NCBI GenBank assembly: GCA_949292785.1
Contig: CASFBK010000002.1
Span: 186,001 to 250,000 of the forward strand
Length of the DNA: 64,000 bases
Direction: 5' to 3'
From: an uncultured Eubacteriales bacterium
Lineage (GTDB): Bacteria; Bacillota; Clostridia; Lachnospirales; Lachnospiraceae
Both the position numbers and the translations under genes were made by a program. This document shows, piece by piece, positions 32,654-41,700 of this stretch (position 1 is the first letter of the stretch; each line of letters begins with the position of its first letter). Under the pieces are notes generated by a model, which was not told where the DNA came from, made no database searches, and saw only the letters and a list, made by a program, of their open reading frames with translations.

Positions 32654-34668
32654 CCAAGATGATGCATATGAAGGCAAGCAGCAAGGCCCGAATAGACATT
32701 CATCTGGAGCATTCCATCAACTATATTTTACAACCGAAAAAGCTTGGGGAAGCAAATCTGGCAGGCGGTATCAACTGCCTGCCGGAGATGGCTTACCGAC
32801 AGATGAAGGCGACAAAGCAGATGTTTGGAAAAACCGGCGGAAGGCAGGGATATCATTTTGTCATATCCTTAAAACCCGGTGAAGGCACACCGGAGATTAT
32901 GTATGATATTTCAATGCGGTTTGCCGAGGAGGCACTTGCAGGGGAATATGAGGCGGTGGTGGCTGTCCATACAGACAGGGAACATCTTCATGCCCACATC
33001 ATAATAAACAGTGTAAATATGGTAACCGGATACAAGTTTCAGTGTCGGGATGGTGATTGGAAATATAAATTCCAGCCCATTACCAATAAACTCTGTGAAG
33101 AATACGGACTGCATATTACTCCGGCTGAATATAGTAAGGAACCGAAGAATATGGCAAGACCACAGTGGGAGCGTGAGCAGGTATTTTCCGAATGGATAAA
33201 ACAGGATGCTTTTGTTTGTGCCATCAGTGCAGAAAATATGGAGCATTTTATTTTCCTTCTGGAGAAAATGGGATTTGAAGTAAAACAGGGGAAGCATATC
33301 GCTGTAAAGGTTCCGGGAATGAAGCGGTTTAAAAGACTGGATACCATTTCGGAGGATTTAAGCAGGGAGAGTTTGGAAGCTATGTTTAAGTATGGGGATG
33401 CAAGTCTTGCAGCTTCTGTAAATCGAACTGTATCATTACTGCCAGTAAGAAAAGCTGTTCTTACACCATATCAAAAGAAGTGCTATGCAAGGATGTATCG
33501 TTTGCGGCTGGCTGAGAAAAAGAGGTTTACTTATAAATCTGCTTAGCTGTATGAGCAGATACGGAAAATGCATGAGCTACAGGAAGAGTATTTGGTGGCG
33601 GTTAAGTATGAGGTGAAGTCATATGGAGATTTGTTTCGCTTGAAGGTGCGATTACAGCGGGTGGATGAGGAACTGCGCAAGGCGCAGCAGGCAATGTACC
33701 GGAACAGGACTTTACAGAAAAGGTCATGCAAGACTGCGGAAGATATGGAATTGTATGAAGCTTCGGAGGCTGATTATCGGGAACGACTGGAGCAGATAAA
33801 TCTTCAAAAGAAGGATAATCGAAAGAAGTTGAAAGCGGTGGAGCGGTGCCTTGAGAGGGATGGAAGTCTGGCAGAGGCTGAGCTGGAAATGCGGATATCG
33901 GTTGGAGATATGGAGGATATGGCAGAAGTTGTAGAAGATAATGTGCCGGTAAATCCATATCGGGTGCAGGAGGTTGTGGATGTATCAGAAGCGCTTTCAG
34001 ATGAGGTCACTGATGAGATTGTACCAGATGTTGGAGAGATTGCGGAGTCAACTGTTTCAGGTGTTGCAACTGTTGGAAAGACTGTTATTACAGATATTGA
34101 ATGTGCTGTAGAAGCAGATGTTGATGCGATGTCTGAGAATGTTGAACTTAGCTTGCAGAATGATGATATTCGGGAGTGTGGCAAAACAGTGAGATTACCA
34201 ACAGATAAGGCTGATTATATGAGAATGAGTGTAGCTGAAAAAGTCCGTTGTTATTCGTTTGATGACAAGGGAACAGATACAGCATTTGAGATGGTTCAGA
34301 CTTATTTTAAAAAGATTGGTATGGACACATGTTTTGATTCTGTTTATGAGGAGGCTAAGCTTCTGACAGATTATTATGAGAAACAAAAATCGGAAGAATT
34401 TATCCGAGAGAGAACCGAGCAGATAATTGGAGCAATGAAAGTAATGGGACTGGATGTGGGTAATCTTGTAGCTTATTCAGCAGATGTATTATCTGAAGTG
34501 TTCGAATTCGGTGATATGGAGTATTTTGCTGGGATTAAACTGTTTAATAATGTAATCGATAGACTGGGAGTCGATATGGGTCAGCAGAAGCGGTATGAAG
34601 TGTTTGACCGCATTTACGAGGAAGGGATGCGAGAGAAGCAGGTCGAGCGAAATAGGAATAACCGATAG
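32644..34668 (+). pseudogene. mobA: MOBP relaxase split by an in-frame amber codon
   Basis: GTG 32644 (AGGAGG upstream) opens a 300-residue frame containing the complete relaxase domain, with AVHTDREHLHAHIIINS as motif III and YAGVITPAEY-like flanks (HITPAEYSKEPKN). It stops at TAG 33544-33546. The same frame then continues without interruption from CTG 33547 to 34668 and matches the middle and C-terminal regions of the intact element 1 relaxase (MHELQEEYLVAV versus the FHQLQDEYLMLV region; also IGMDTCFDSVYEEAK). A single codon therefore breaks a 674-codon gene. The N-terminal product might still nick DNA, but self-mobilisation is probably impaired. Confidence 0.85.
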
Positions 34669-34716
34669 GTTTAATGATTTGGGTGTTATGGCAAGGCTGT
34701 AGCACCTGAATTATTC

Positions 34717-34759
34717 TGTGGAATAGTTTAAAAATTCACTTTACGTGTGGAATAGTTAT
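34717..34759. repeat. TGTGGAATAGTT direct repeats
   Basis: Two copies of TGTGGAATAGTT (near 34720 and 34748) lie between the relaxase and the cargo, upstream of a TTGAAA...TATGCT promoter (about 34811-34840). They could bind a cargo regulator. Confidence 0.4.
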
Positions 34760-34906
34760 TTTTTGGTGCTGTTGATTAAGAAATAATCGCAAGAAATTGC
34801 GAGAGTTTATTGAAAAAGAACGTGTGTTGTGGTATGCTAGAAGAGGTAGAGTTTATTGATGAATTGATATAATGAACGAAGAACATTTGGCACTGTGGAG
34901 GTAATT

Positions 34907-35326
34907 ATGGTACTTGGAACAATGTATATTTTTGTGAGTGATATGGAAAAGTCTATGAGATTCTATAGAGAATTACTACAGGAAGAACCTCTATATGCCA
35001 ATGACGACCGCTGGGTGCAGTTTAGTAATAAAATTGCTTTGTATAATAAGTCTTATGATACCAAGGTAATTGGGAAAGAACCAAGTATCAGATTTAATCA
35101 GGCATATATAGATGATTTCTATAGAGATACAGGTAATCCGAAGAATAATATTGTTGTTTTTAATTTTGAGGTTGAGGATTTAAAGGAAGAATATGAACGT
35201 TTAAAGGCAATTAACATCGGAGAAGTTTCAGAACTAATGTATGTCAATGTGCATATGCCTTATTGGTATTTTAATATCGTTGATCCGGACGGAAATGTAT
35301 TGGAAATAACAGGTGAATATGAATAG
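34907..35326 (+). CDS. VOC-family (glyoxalase/bleomycin-resistance fold) protein
   Basis: A 140-residue protein of the vicinal oxygen chelate fold: FVSDMEKSMRFYRELL opens the first module, and WYFNIVDPDGNVLEI ends the second. Members bind metals and act on small molecules (glyoxalase, dioxygenase, drug binding). The substrate is unknown. GGAGG lies just before ATG 34907. It is the first gene of a run of small-molecule enzymes (34907-38767). Confidence 0.8.
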   Translation: MVLGTMYIFVSDMEKSMRFYRELLQEEPLYANDDRWVQFSNKIALYNKSYDTKVIGKEPSIRFNQAYIDDFYRDTGNPKNNIVVFNFEVEDLKEEYERLKAINIGEVSELMYVNVHMPYWYFNIVDPDGNVLEITGEYE

Positions 35327-35355
35327 TGTAAATGATATGAAATGTTAGTGGAAAA

Positions 35356-35547
35356 GTGATTGGAGGGAAGCGATGGGACAACATTATGAATGATGCAAAT
35401 CATCATCTTATTATTGCTGAAGAGAATCATTGCTACAAGATGATGTTGCTTACAGGTTCAAAGGAAGAAAATACATTGAATTTCTATCGAAATGCCGGTT
35501 ATAACAGTTCAGATAAGAATGCATTTATACAGTGGATTGATATGTAA
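35356..35547 (+). pseudogene. GNAT acetyltransferase C-terminal remnant
   Basis: The frame encodes NHCYKMMLLTGSKEENTLNFYRNAGY, in two parts typical of the last strand-helix of GNAT enzymes (CYKMMLLTGS, then TLNFYRNAGY). The N-terminal acetyl-CoA part is missing. The 60-residue frame is probably the remains of a deleted gene. Confidence 0.6.
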
Positions 35548-35596
35548 TAATATACATATTTTTATTTCGTTAAGACAGAAAGTGAGAGTGTGGGTT

Positions 35597-36088
35597 ATGA
35601 CAGGCAAGTTAAGAAATATGACGACAATTTATTTATTAAAGAGTGATAAAATATTGCTCTTATATAGACAGGGCGGAAAAGTTGTAAGTGATGTATGGAC
35701 AGGCTCTGCCGGAGGCCATTTTGAAGAATTTGAACTAAATGATGCAAAGGCTTGTGTATTAAGAGAGATGAATGAGGAACTGGGACTTCGTGAAGATGAT
35801 GTCCGAAATCTTTCTCTTAGATATGTTACCTTACGAAGAACGAAAGGGGAGATAAGACAAAATTACTATTTTTTCGCAATACTTAATGATGATGTTAGTG
35901 ATAATTTGGTTTCGAACGAAGGAGAATTGAAATGGTTTTCTCTAAATAAATTGGATGAATTGGAAATGCCATACACAGCAAAGTATGTTATGGACCACTA
36001 CTGTTTGGTCGGGCAGTATTCAGACAAAATATATACAGGTGTAGCAAATGAGAATGAGGTTATTTTTTTGGAATTGCCGGAATTTTGA
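35597..36088 (+). CDS. NUDIX hydrolase
   Basis: A 163-residue NUDIX protein. The Nudix box runs GGHFEEFELNDAKACVLREM then NEELGL (about residues 38-63), with the REx2EE metal ligands intact. It opens MTTIYLLKSDKILLLYRQG, as in MutT/8-oxo-dGTPase-like enzymes. It hydrolyses a nucleoside diphosphate linked to another group; the substrate is not predictable. The start at ATG 35597 removes an unlikely upstream extension. Confidence 0.85.
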   Translation: MTGKLRNMTTIYLLKSDKILLLYRQGGKVVSDVWTGSAGGHFEEFELNDAKACVLREMNEELGLREDDVRNLSLRYVTLRRTKGEIRQNYYFFAILNDDVSDNLVSNEGELKWFSLNKLDELEMPYTAKYVMDHYCLVGQYSDKIYTGVANENEVIFLELPEF

Positions 36089-36108
36089 TGTAGTGACAGA
36101 GGTGTAGA

Positions 36109-36579
36109 ATGGTACAAAAATTTGAATATAAAAAAGCAGCATTGGAAGATATAGACGAACTGGTAAGAACAAGGATTATAGTCCTTCGTGCAGCAAATAA
36201 GTTGTCAGATGATGAGGATATGTCTGTTGTGGAGAAGAAATCATATGCATATTATAGGCGTGCGTTGGAAACTGGTGAGCATATTGCATATTTGGTGTGT
36301 GATAACGGAAAGTTTATCGGAGCAGGCGGAGTGAGTTTTTATCAGGTTATGCCTACCTACCACAATTCAACTGGTAAAAAGGCTTACATTATGAATATGT
36401 ATACGGCACCGGAATATCGCAGACAGGGAATTGCATTACATACATTGGATTTACTGGTAAAAAATGCGGAGGAACAGGGCGTGTTACAGATTGCGTTGGA
36501 AGCGACGGATATGGGACGACCTTTGTATGAGAGATACGGATTTGTGAAAATGGAAGATGAAATGGAGCTGGTACGGTGA
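36109..36579 (+). CDS. GNAT family N-acetyltransferase
   Basis: A 156-residue GNAT enzyme: motif A IMNMYTAPEYRRQGIALHTL (about 93-112) with the acetyl-CoA loop RRQGIA, then QIALEATDMGRPLYERYGF. The stop overlaps the GTG of the next methyltransferase, so the two are co-translated. The substrate is unknown; related proteins acetylate small amines or antibiotics. Confidence 0.85.
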   Translation: MVQKFEYKKAALEDIDELVRTRIIVLRAANKLSDDEDMSVVEKKSYAYYRRALETGEHIAYLVCDNGKFIGAGGVSFYQVMPTYHNSTGKKAYIMNMYTAPEYRRQGIALHTLDLLVKNAEEQGVLQIALEATDMGRPLYERYGFVKMEDEMELVR

Positions 36580-37277
36580 GTAAAAAAATGGCAGATTTAC
36601 AACCTTGGGAATGTCTCATGAAGCGAATTGTCTGGAAACAATTAGGAGACATTCGTGATAAGAAGATACTTGATTTTGGCAGTTGTATCGGAGTAACTGC
36701 AAATTATTTGGCAGAGCATAACGATGTAACAGCCATTGAACCGGATGAAGATAGTATAAAAGAACGATGGGCAGACAACCAGTATACACAAATTACCGGA
36801 AGTACCGATGAATTGCATAAATTTGCTGATGAAACCTTTGATATGATTATTTGTCATAATGTCTTAGAGTATGCTGAGGATAGAGTGGACATTGTAAAGG
36901 AGTTTGCAAGGGTACTTAAATCGGATGGTAAGATTTCGGTTGTGAAACATAACCGTGCAGGAAGAGTTATGCAGATGGTTGTACTTTTAAATGATTTTGA
37001 TCATGCACATAGCTTGCTTGATGGTAATGATGGGACGACTTCCAAGTATGGAGCGATTCATTATTATGCAGATTCCGATATTGAAAAATGGTGTCCGGAA
37101 CTTGTGATTTCGAAAACACTTGGTATGAGAACCTTCTGGGACATGCAACAAAATCAGGAGATTCATAAGGACACTGACTGGCAGGACAAAATGGTGGAGA
37201 TAGAGATGCGGGTATCTGATATGGATGGATATAAGGATATTGCATTTTTTCATCACTTGATGATTGAGAAAAAGTAA
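36576..37277 (+). CDS. SAM-dependent methyltransferase (class I)
   Basis: A 233-residue protein: motif I ILDFGSCIGVTANYLAEH (about 31-48), the acidic end of strand 2 TAIEPDED, then FDMIICHNVLEYAED (motif IV/V region) and VLKSDGKISVV. The pattern is that of the Methyltransf_11 family. GTG 36576 overlaps the preceding gene by 4 bases. The substrate cannot be told; the context suggests a small molecule. Confidence 0.85.
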   Translation: MSKKMADLQPWECLMKRIVWKQLGDIRDKKILDFGSCIGVTANYLAEHNDVTAIEPDEDSIKERWADNQYTQITGSTDELHKFADETFDMIICHNVLEYAEDRVDIVKEFARVLKSDGKISVVKHNRAGRVMQMVVLLNDFDHAHSLLDGNDGTTSKYGAIHYYADSDIEKWCPELVISKTLGMRTFWDMQQNQEIHKDTDWQDKMVEIEMRVSDMDGYKDIAFFHHLMIEKK

Positions 37278-37313
37278 CAGAAAATAATTGGATAAAGCGA
37301 GGATGTGAATGAA

Positions 37314-38039
37314 ATGAAGAAACCCAAGATGATTTTATTTGATTATGGACAAACTTTGGTAAATGAACAGTTATTTGATGGTGTAAAAGGGACAGAGGCG
37401 GTTCTAGGATATGCCACAAAAAATAAATACAATAAATCTGCCGAGGAAGTGCAGGCTTATGCAAATAAACTGAATCAGGAGTTAGGACGATTTGATCCGG
37501 AAAAGAGACACTTGTTTCAAGTGGAAGTTCCAAACTATATGTTTAAAAAATATTTATATGAGTCGCAAGGAATTGAAATTCCATTGAGTTCGGAAGAAAT
37601 TGACAGTGTGTTTTGGGATGCAGCGGCACCGGGAAAACCGACCAAGGGAATCAGAGAGTTTCTTACATTTCTTAAAGAGAACCAGATTCGTACCGGTGTA
37701 ATCAGTAATATTTCATACTGTGGAAATGCTGTTGTTAAAAGGATTAATGATTGTATTCCAGACAATAACTTTGAGTTTATTATTGCAACCAGCGAGTATA
37801 TGTATCGTAAACCCAATAAGCATATATTTGAATTGGCATTAGAGAAGGCCGAACTTCAATCGGAAGAAGTATGGTATATAGGGGATCAGTATCAGTGTGA
37901 TATTGTCGGAGCTAGCGCGGCAGGATTATTTCCGGTGTGGTATATCGGGGCAATTGATTTGAAATATGAGCCAAAGGAAGATATACTTACAATAGAAAAT
38001 TGGAAAGAGTTAATAGATTTGATAAAAAGGTTAGATTAG
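37314..38039 (+). CDS. HAD-family hydrolase
   Basis: A 241-residue HAD phosphatase: motif I FDYGQTLV (DxGxT, with glycine in place of the usual second aspartate), motif II GVISNIS, motif III RKPNKHIF and motif IV IGDQYQCDI. The second position of motif I is normally the acid/base aspartate of phosphatases, so activity may differ from a classical phosphatase. ATG 37314 is preferred to GTG 37305 because of spacing to GAGGA. Confidence 0.85.
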   Translation: MKKPKMILFDYGQTLVNEQLFDGVKGTEAVLGYATKNKYNKSAEEVQAYANKLNQELGRFDPEKRHLFQVEVPNYMFKKYLYESQGIEIPLSSEEIDSVFWDAAAPGKPTKGIREFLTFLKENQIRTGVISNISYCGNAVVKRINDCIPDNNFEFIIATSEYMYRKPNKHIFELALEKAELQSEEVWYIGDQYQCDIVGASAAGLFPVWYIGAIDLKYEPKEDILTIENWKELIDLIKRLD

Positions 38040-38056
38040 AAACAGGAGAAATTATC

Positions 38057-38767
38057 ATGGCTGTATCATATAAACGATTATGGAAGTTATTAGTAGATAA
38101 AGAAATGAGCAAATCTGATTTGCGTAAAAAGGCAGAAATTGCTCCTAACACAATGACAAAGCTTCGCCGTGATGAAGAGGTGAGCCTTACAATTCTTAGC
38201 AAAATCTGCAAAACCTTAAATGCAGACTTTGGGGATATTGTGGAGTATGTGCCGGATGCAGAAATATGGGATTTGTATAATGAGAACAGAGAACTTCTGG
38301 GAAAAGATTATGTAAGGGGAGAGCAGCTACCGATAGATGGATACCATCTGGTGGTGCATGTGTGGATTCGTAATTCTAAGGGGCAGTACCTTATCTCGCA
38401 GCGTTCTGCAAATAGACCGACATACCCTTTGATGTGGGAATGTGTAGGCGGTTCGGTTGTAAAAGGTGAGGATAGTTTATTAGGAGCAATTCGAGAGGCA
38501 AAGGAAGGAGTTGGCGTTGATTTGATGCCGGAAAATGGACAAGTGCTTTTTACAAAGACACGAAAAATTATTGAGGGAAAAATCTTTAATGATATTATGG
38601 ATGTTTGGCTGTTTGAATATGATGGAGAAGTTGATTTAGGCAATGCAACAACGGATGAAGTGGCACAGGTTGCTTGGATGAATCGGGAACAAATAAAAGA
38701 ATTGTTTGATGCAAATATGTTTGTGAATACATTGGAGTACTTCTTTACGGAAGTGGATAAGAAATAA
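38057..38767 (+). CDS. HTH-NUDIX fusion protein
   Basis: A 236-residue protein. Residues 1-65 are a Cro/CI HTH (SYKRLWKLLVDKEMSKSDLR, then IAPNTMTKL, VSLTILSKIC) very like the small regulator of element 1 (11028). From about 80 on, an IPP-isomerase-like NUDIX domain follows, with box GGSVVKGEDSLLGAIREAKE then GVGVDL; the REx2EE ligands are altered to REAKE followed by GVG. It may be a regulator that senses a nucleotide-derived ligand, or a simple fusion of a cargo regulator to an enzyme. It directly precedes the NACHT gene. Confidence 0.75.
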   Translation: MAVSYKRLWKLLVDKEMSKSDLRKKAEIAPNTMTKLRRDEEVSLTILSKICKTLNADFGDIVEYVPDAEIWDLYNENRELLGKDYVRGEQLPIDGYHLVVHVWIRNSKGQYLISQRSANRPTYPLMWECVGGSVVKGEDSLLGAIREAKEGVGVDLMPENGQVLFTKTRKIIEGKIFNDIMDVWLFEYDGEVDLGNATTDEVAQVAWMNREQIKELFDANMFVNTLEYFFTEVDKK

Positions 38768-38791
38768 AGAAATACATATAGGAGGAATAAT

Positions 38792-41700
38792 ATGTCAGAT
38801 ACTGTGATTTTGCATATTAGTGATTTGCATTTTTCATCAAATGAAAAGAAAAAAAGGGAAAAAGAGAATATTATGAATTCCCTTATAGATGTATTGAAAC
38901 AGTTGGAAACAGAGTGGAAACCTAATGTTATATGTGTTTCAGGTGATATAGTGGATAGATATGATGTATCAGCATATCCCTTGGCAAGAGTATGGTTTGA
39001 GAAACTTGCGCAAGCATTGAATATTTCAAAGGATAGTTTTATCTTAACACCAGGTAATCATGATTGTAGCCGGGACATTAAAAAGTATCCCAGATTAGAT
39101 TCGAATGATGAAAGTCTTGTAAATGAGGTTTTGAATTACGAAATACCTGATTATTTAAGTGCGCGTTTTGAGGCATATGAAAGTTTTTGTAAAGATCTCC
39201 AAGTCGCTCCGTATATATGGAGTGGTGGCGATAATTATTTGGTTGGGTATAGAGTAATTAAGGATGTTATATATTTAGGATGTAACACAGAATGGTTTGC
39301 ATATAGCGATGAAACAAAATTAAGACTAGGCAGGAAAATTATAGAAGAACTACAGCGGATGTGTAGTAAGTTAGGAGATTTTAAGAAAGTTGCAATAATG
39401 CATCATGGGAGTGAGGTGGGATTTCACGAGAACGAAGTTCAATATCATAACGATATCTGTCCAGCGTTACATTATTTGTGGAGAATGTGCGATATGACAT
39501 TATATGGGCATAGCCATGAGCAAGTTGGGGGAGAGCCAAACAAAATGGAAAACCATTGTTATACCATTAAGGCAGGTGCCACTAGTATGAATAGTGAACA
39601 TCCTAACAATGTAAACGTAATAAGAATAAAGGAGAGTTCAATAGAACTAAAGCATATTAGATATAATCAGCAAAGTTTGGAACAACTGTGGAAAATATCT
39701 GAGGACTTTTCAACATATGATTGGGAGAATATGACGGATGAAAAGGTTATATCCTCTACTGCGACATGTGACATTGAGGATTTGCGAAAAAAGGAAAGAC
39801 TATATGCTAAGGAGATATTAGATGGTAAGTTGCGTCAGGTTAAAACTGGTGGAAATTTGCCAGAGACTATTTTAAGGGATGTAGTAGTAGAAAACAATCA
39901 AAATAAACATGAAAATGAGAGAAATAATGAAAATAACAGAAAAGTACGCTTGATAGATGTAATAATGGCAGAAAGAAGAGTTGTGGTATATGGGGAACTA
40001 GGGGCAGGTAAAAGTACAATTTTATCGCAATTAGTTTTAAATATGTTGGATAATAATATGAATTACTTTCCTGTACTGATTTCTGCGAAAGAATTGGCAG
40101 AAGGAAATGATGGGAAGGTAGGTTCTGTGTTACAACAGATTTGTACTTTTATGCAACAACACCTGTTGGCTAACATTTCTTCAATGAGTGAGATATTGGA
40201 ATGTGTAGAACATTGCTATTTATTTGTAGATGGTTTAGATGAAGTAGATAAGAAAAAACAAGAAACTATAATGCGCGTATTGGAACAGATTCCTTTGATG
40301 GAAAACAGGATGTCAATTATTCTTTCAACTAGATCAACAGAAACAATAGAGTACCATAGAGACAATTGGACTCAATGTAGTTTGGGCAGACTGGATCAGC
40401 AAGAAATATTAAGAATTCTAGAAAATGAGGCTAAGACAGAAGAAAATATTGAAGATGCCGTTAATTGTGCAAAACAATATTTTGATAAAATCAACAAGAA
40501 CCCTATGGTGCAGTTGGTGGCGACTACACCATTAGCAGTAAGATTGTTATATCATATTATGAGAAAAAATATTGAAATTGATGAATATACGATTGGAGAC
40601 TTGCTGAATATTCTATTTGAAGAAAGAATTGCACATTGGGATGCAAAGAATACTAGCGAGGCTGTGAGTGAAGAATATGAAAGAAATTTTCCTACAGTAG
40701 ATGCAAAGAAAAATTATATCGGCTATTTAGCATATTGTGTTGAAAATGAAAAGATTACAAGAAAAAAACTTGAATTAATGCTTGAGCAAGATATGAACAT
40801 TCAAAATGGTTCGGGATTGGTGGTTGAGCAGACAATTTCAAGGCTGCAAAGAAATGGGATGGCAACAGAGGTAGATGGGGGAATAGTGTTTTCATATCGT
40901 CCATTAGCACAACTTGCAATGGGAATATTTTTTGCCAACAAAATAATTAAGGAAAAAATACAGGCAAATCAATGTTCTTTTGAGTTATGGAGGGAAATTT
41001 CATTTGCAGCGGGAGAACTTCGAAGAGCAGATCTAATTGAAAAATATAGACCTTGGTTTGTATCATATATAGGTGGTTTGAAAAATGAAACGGCGGGATT
41101 GATAAAGGCATGTTACATCTGTTATGAAGCTAAAGATATTGAGTTAGCAATAAATATGATAGATAACTTTAAAGAAAGAGATACACGTCCATTATGGTAT
41201 TATGAGTCGGAAAGAAATGTGTCAGTAAGTATTGTAGCTCAAGTAATTGCGTTAGCAGGGGAGTACGGAGTGGATTGGTTTATTGATTCATATTTAACGT
41301 TAACTTATCCAGTTATAAATGCAGGTAGTGCTTTCTTTTCGGAGTTATATATGGTACTGCCTCCATTAATTAAGGATGTGTTAACGAGTACTCATATAGA
41401 GAAGTTGCAGAGATGTATAGAACCTTTGGAATATATTTGTCCAATAGCCTATATTAGACTTCCGGAAGTTTTGTGTTATCTTATGCCAGATAAATACTCG
41501 TTAGAAAGACGATTGCAACTCATAACAAAAATTTCGTCTTATGATATGTATAAAGGATGGGCAACAAAAGAGTATACAGCATTATGCAAAGAACATAAAG
41601 AACTCTGTCAAAATGTTTTGATAAATGAAAAGACATTTGAAGCAGCATTTCTTTGGATGAAAATATTTGATGATGCACCAGATATTAATTTGATGGCTAA

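Noticed and set aside
33602-34184. Minus-strand frames rich in Ser/Thr/Pro opposite the relaxase
   Set aside because: They are antisense shadows of the acidic, Val-rich relaxase linker.
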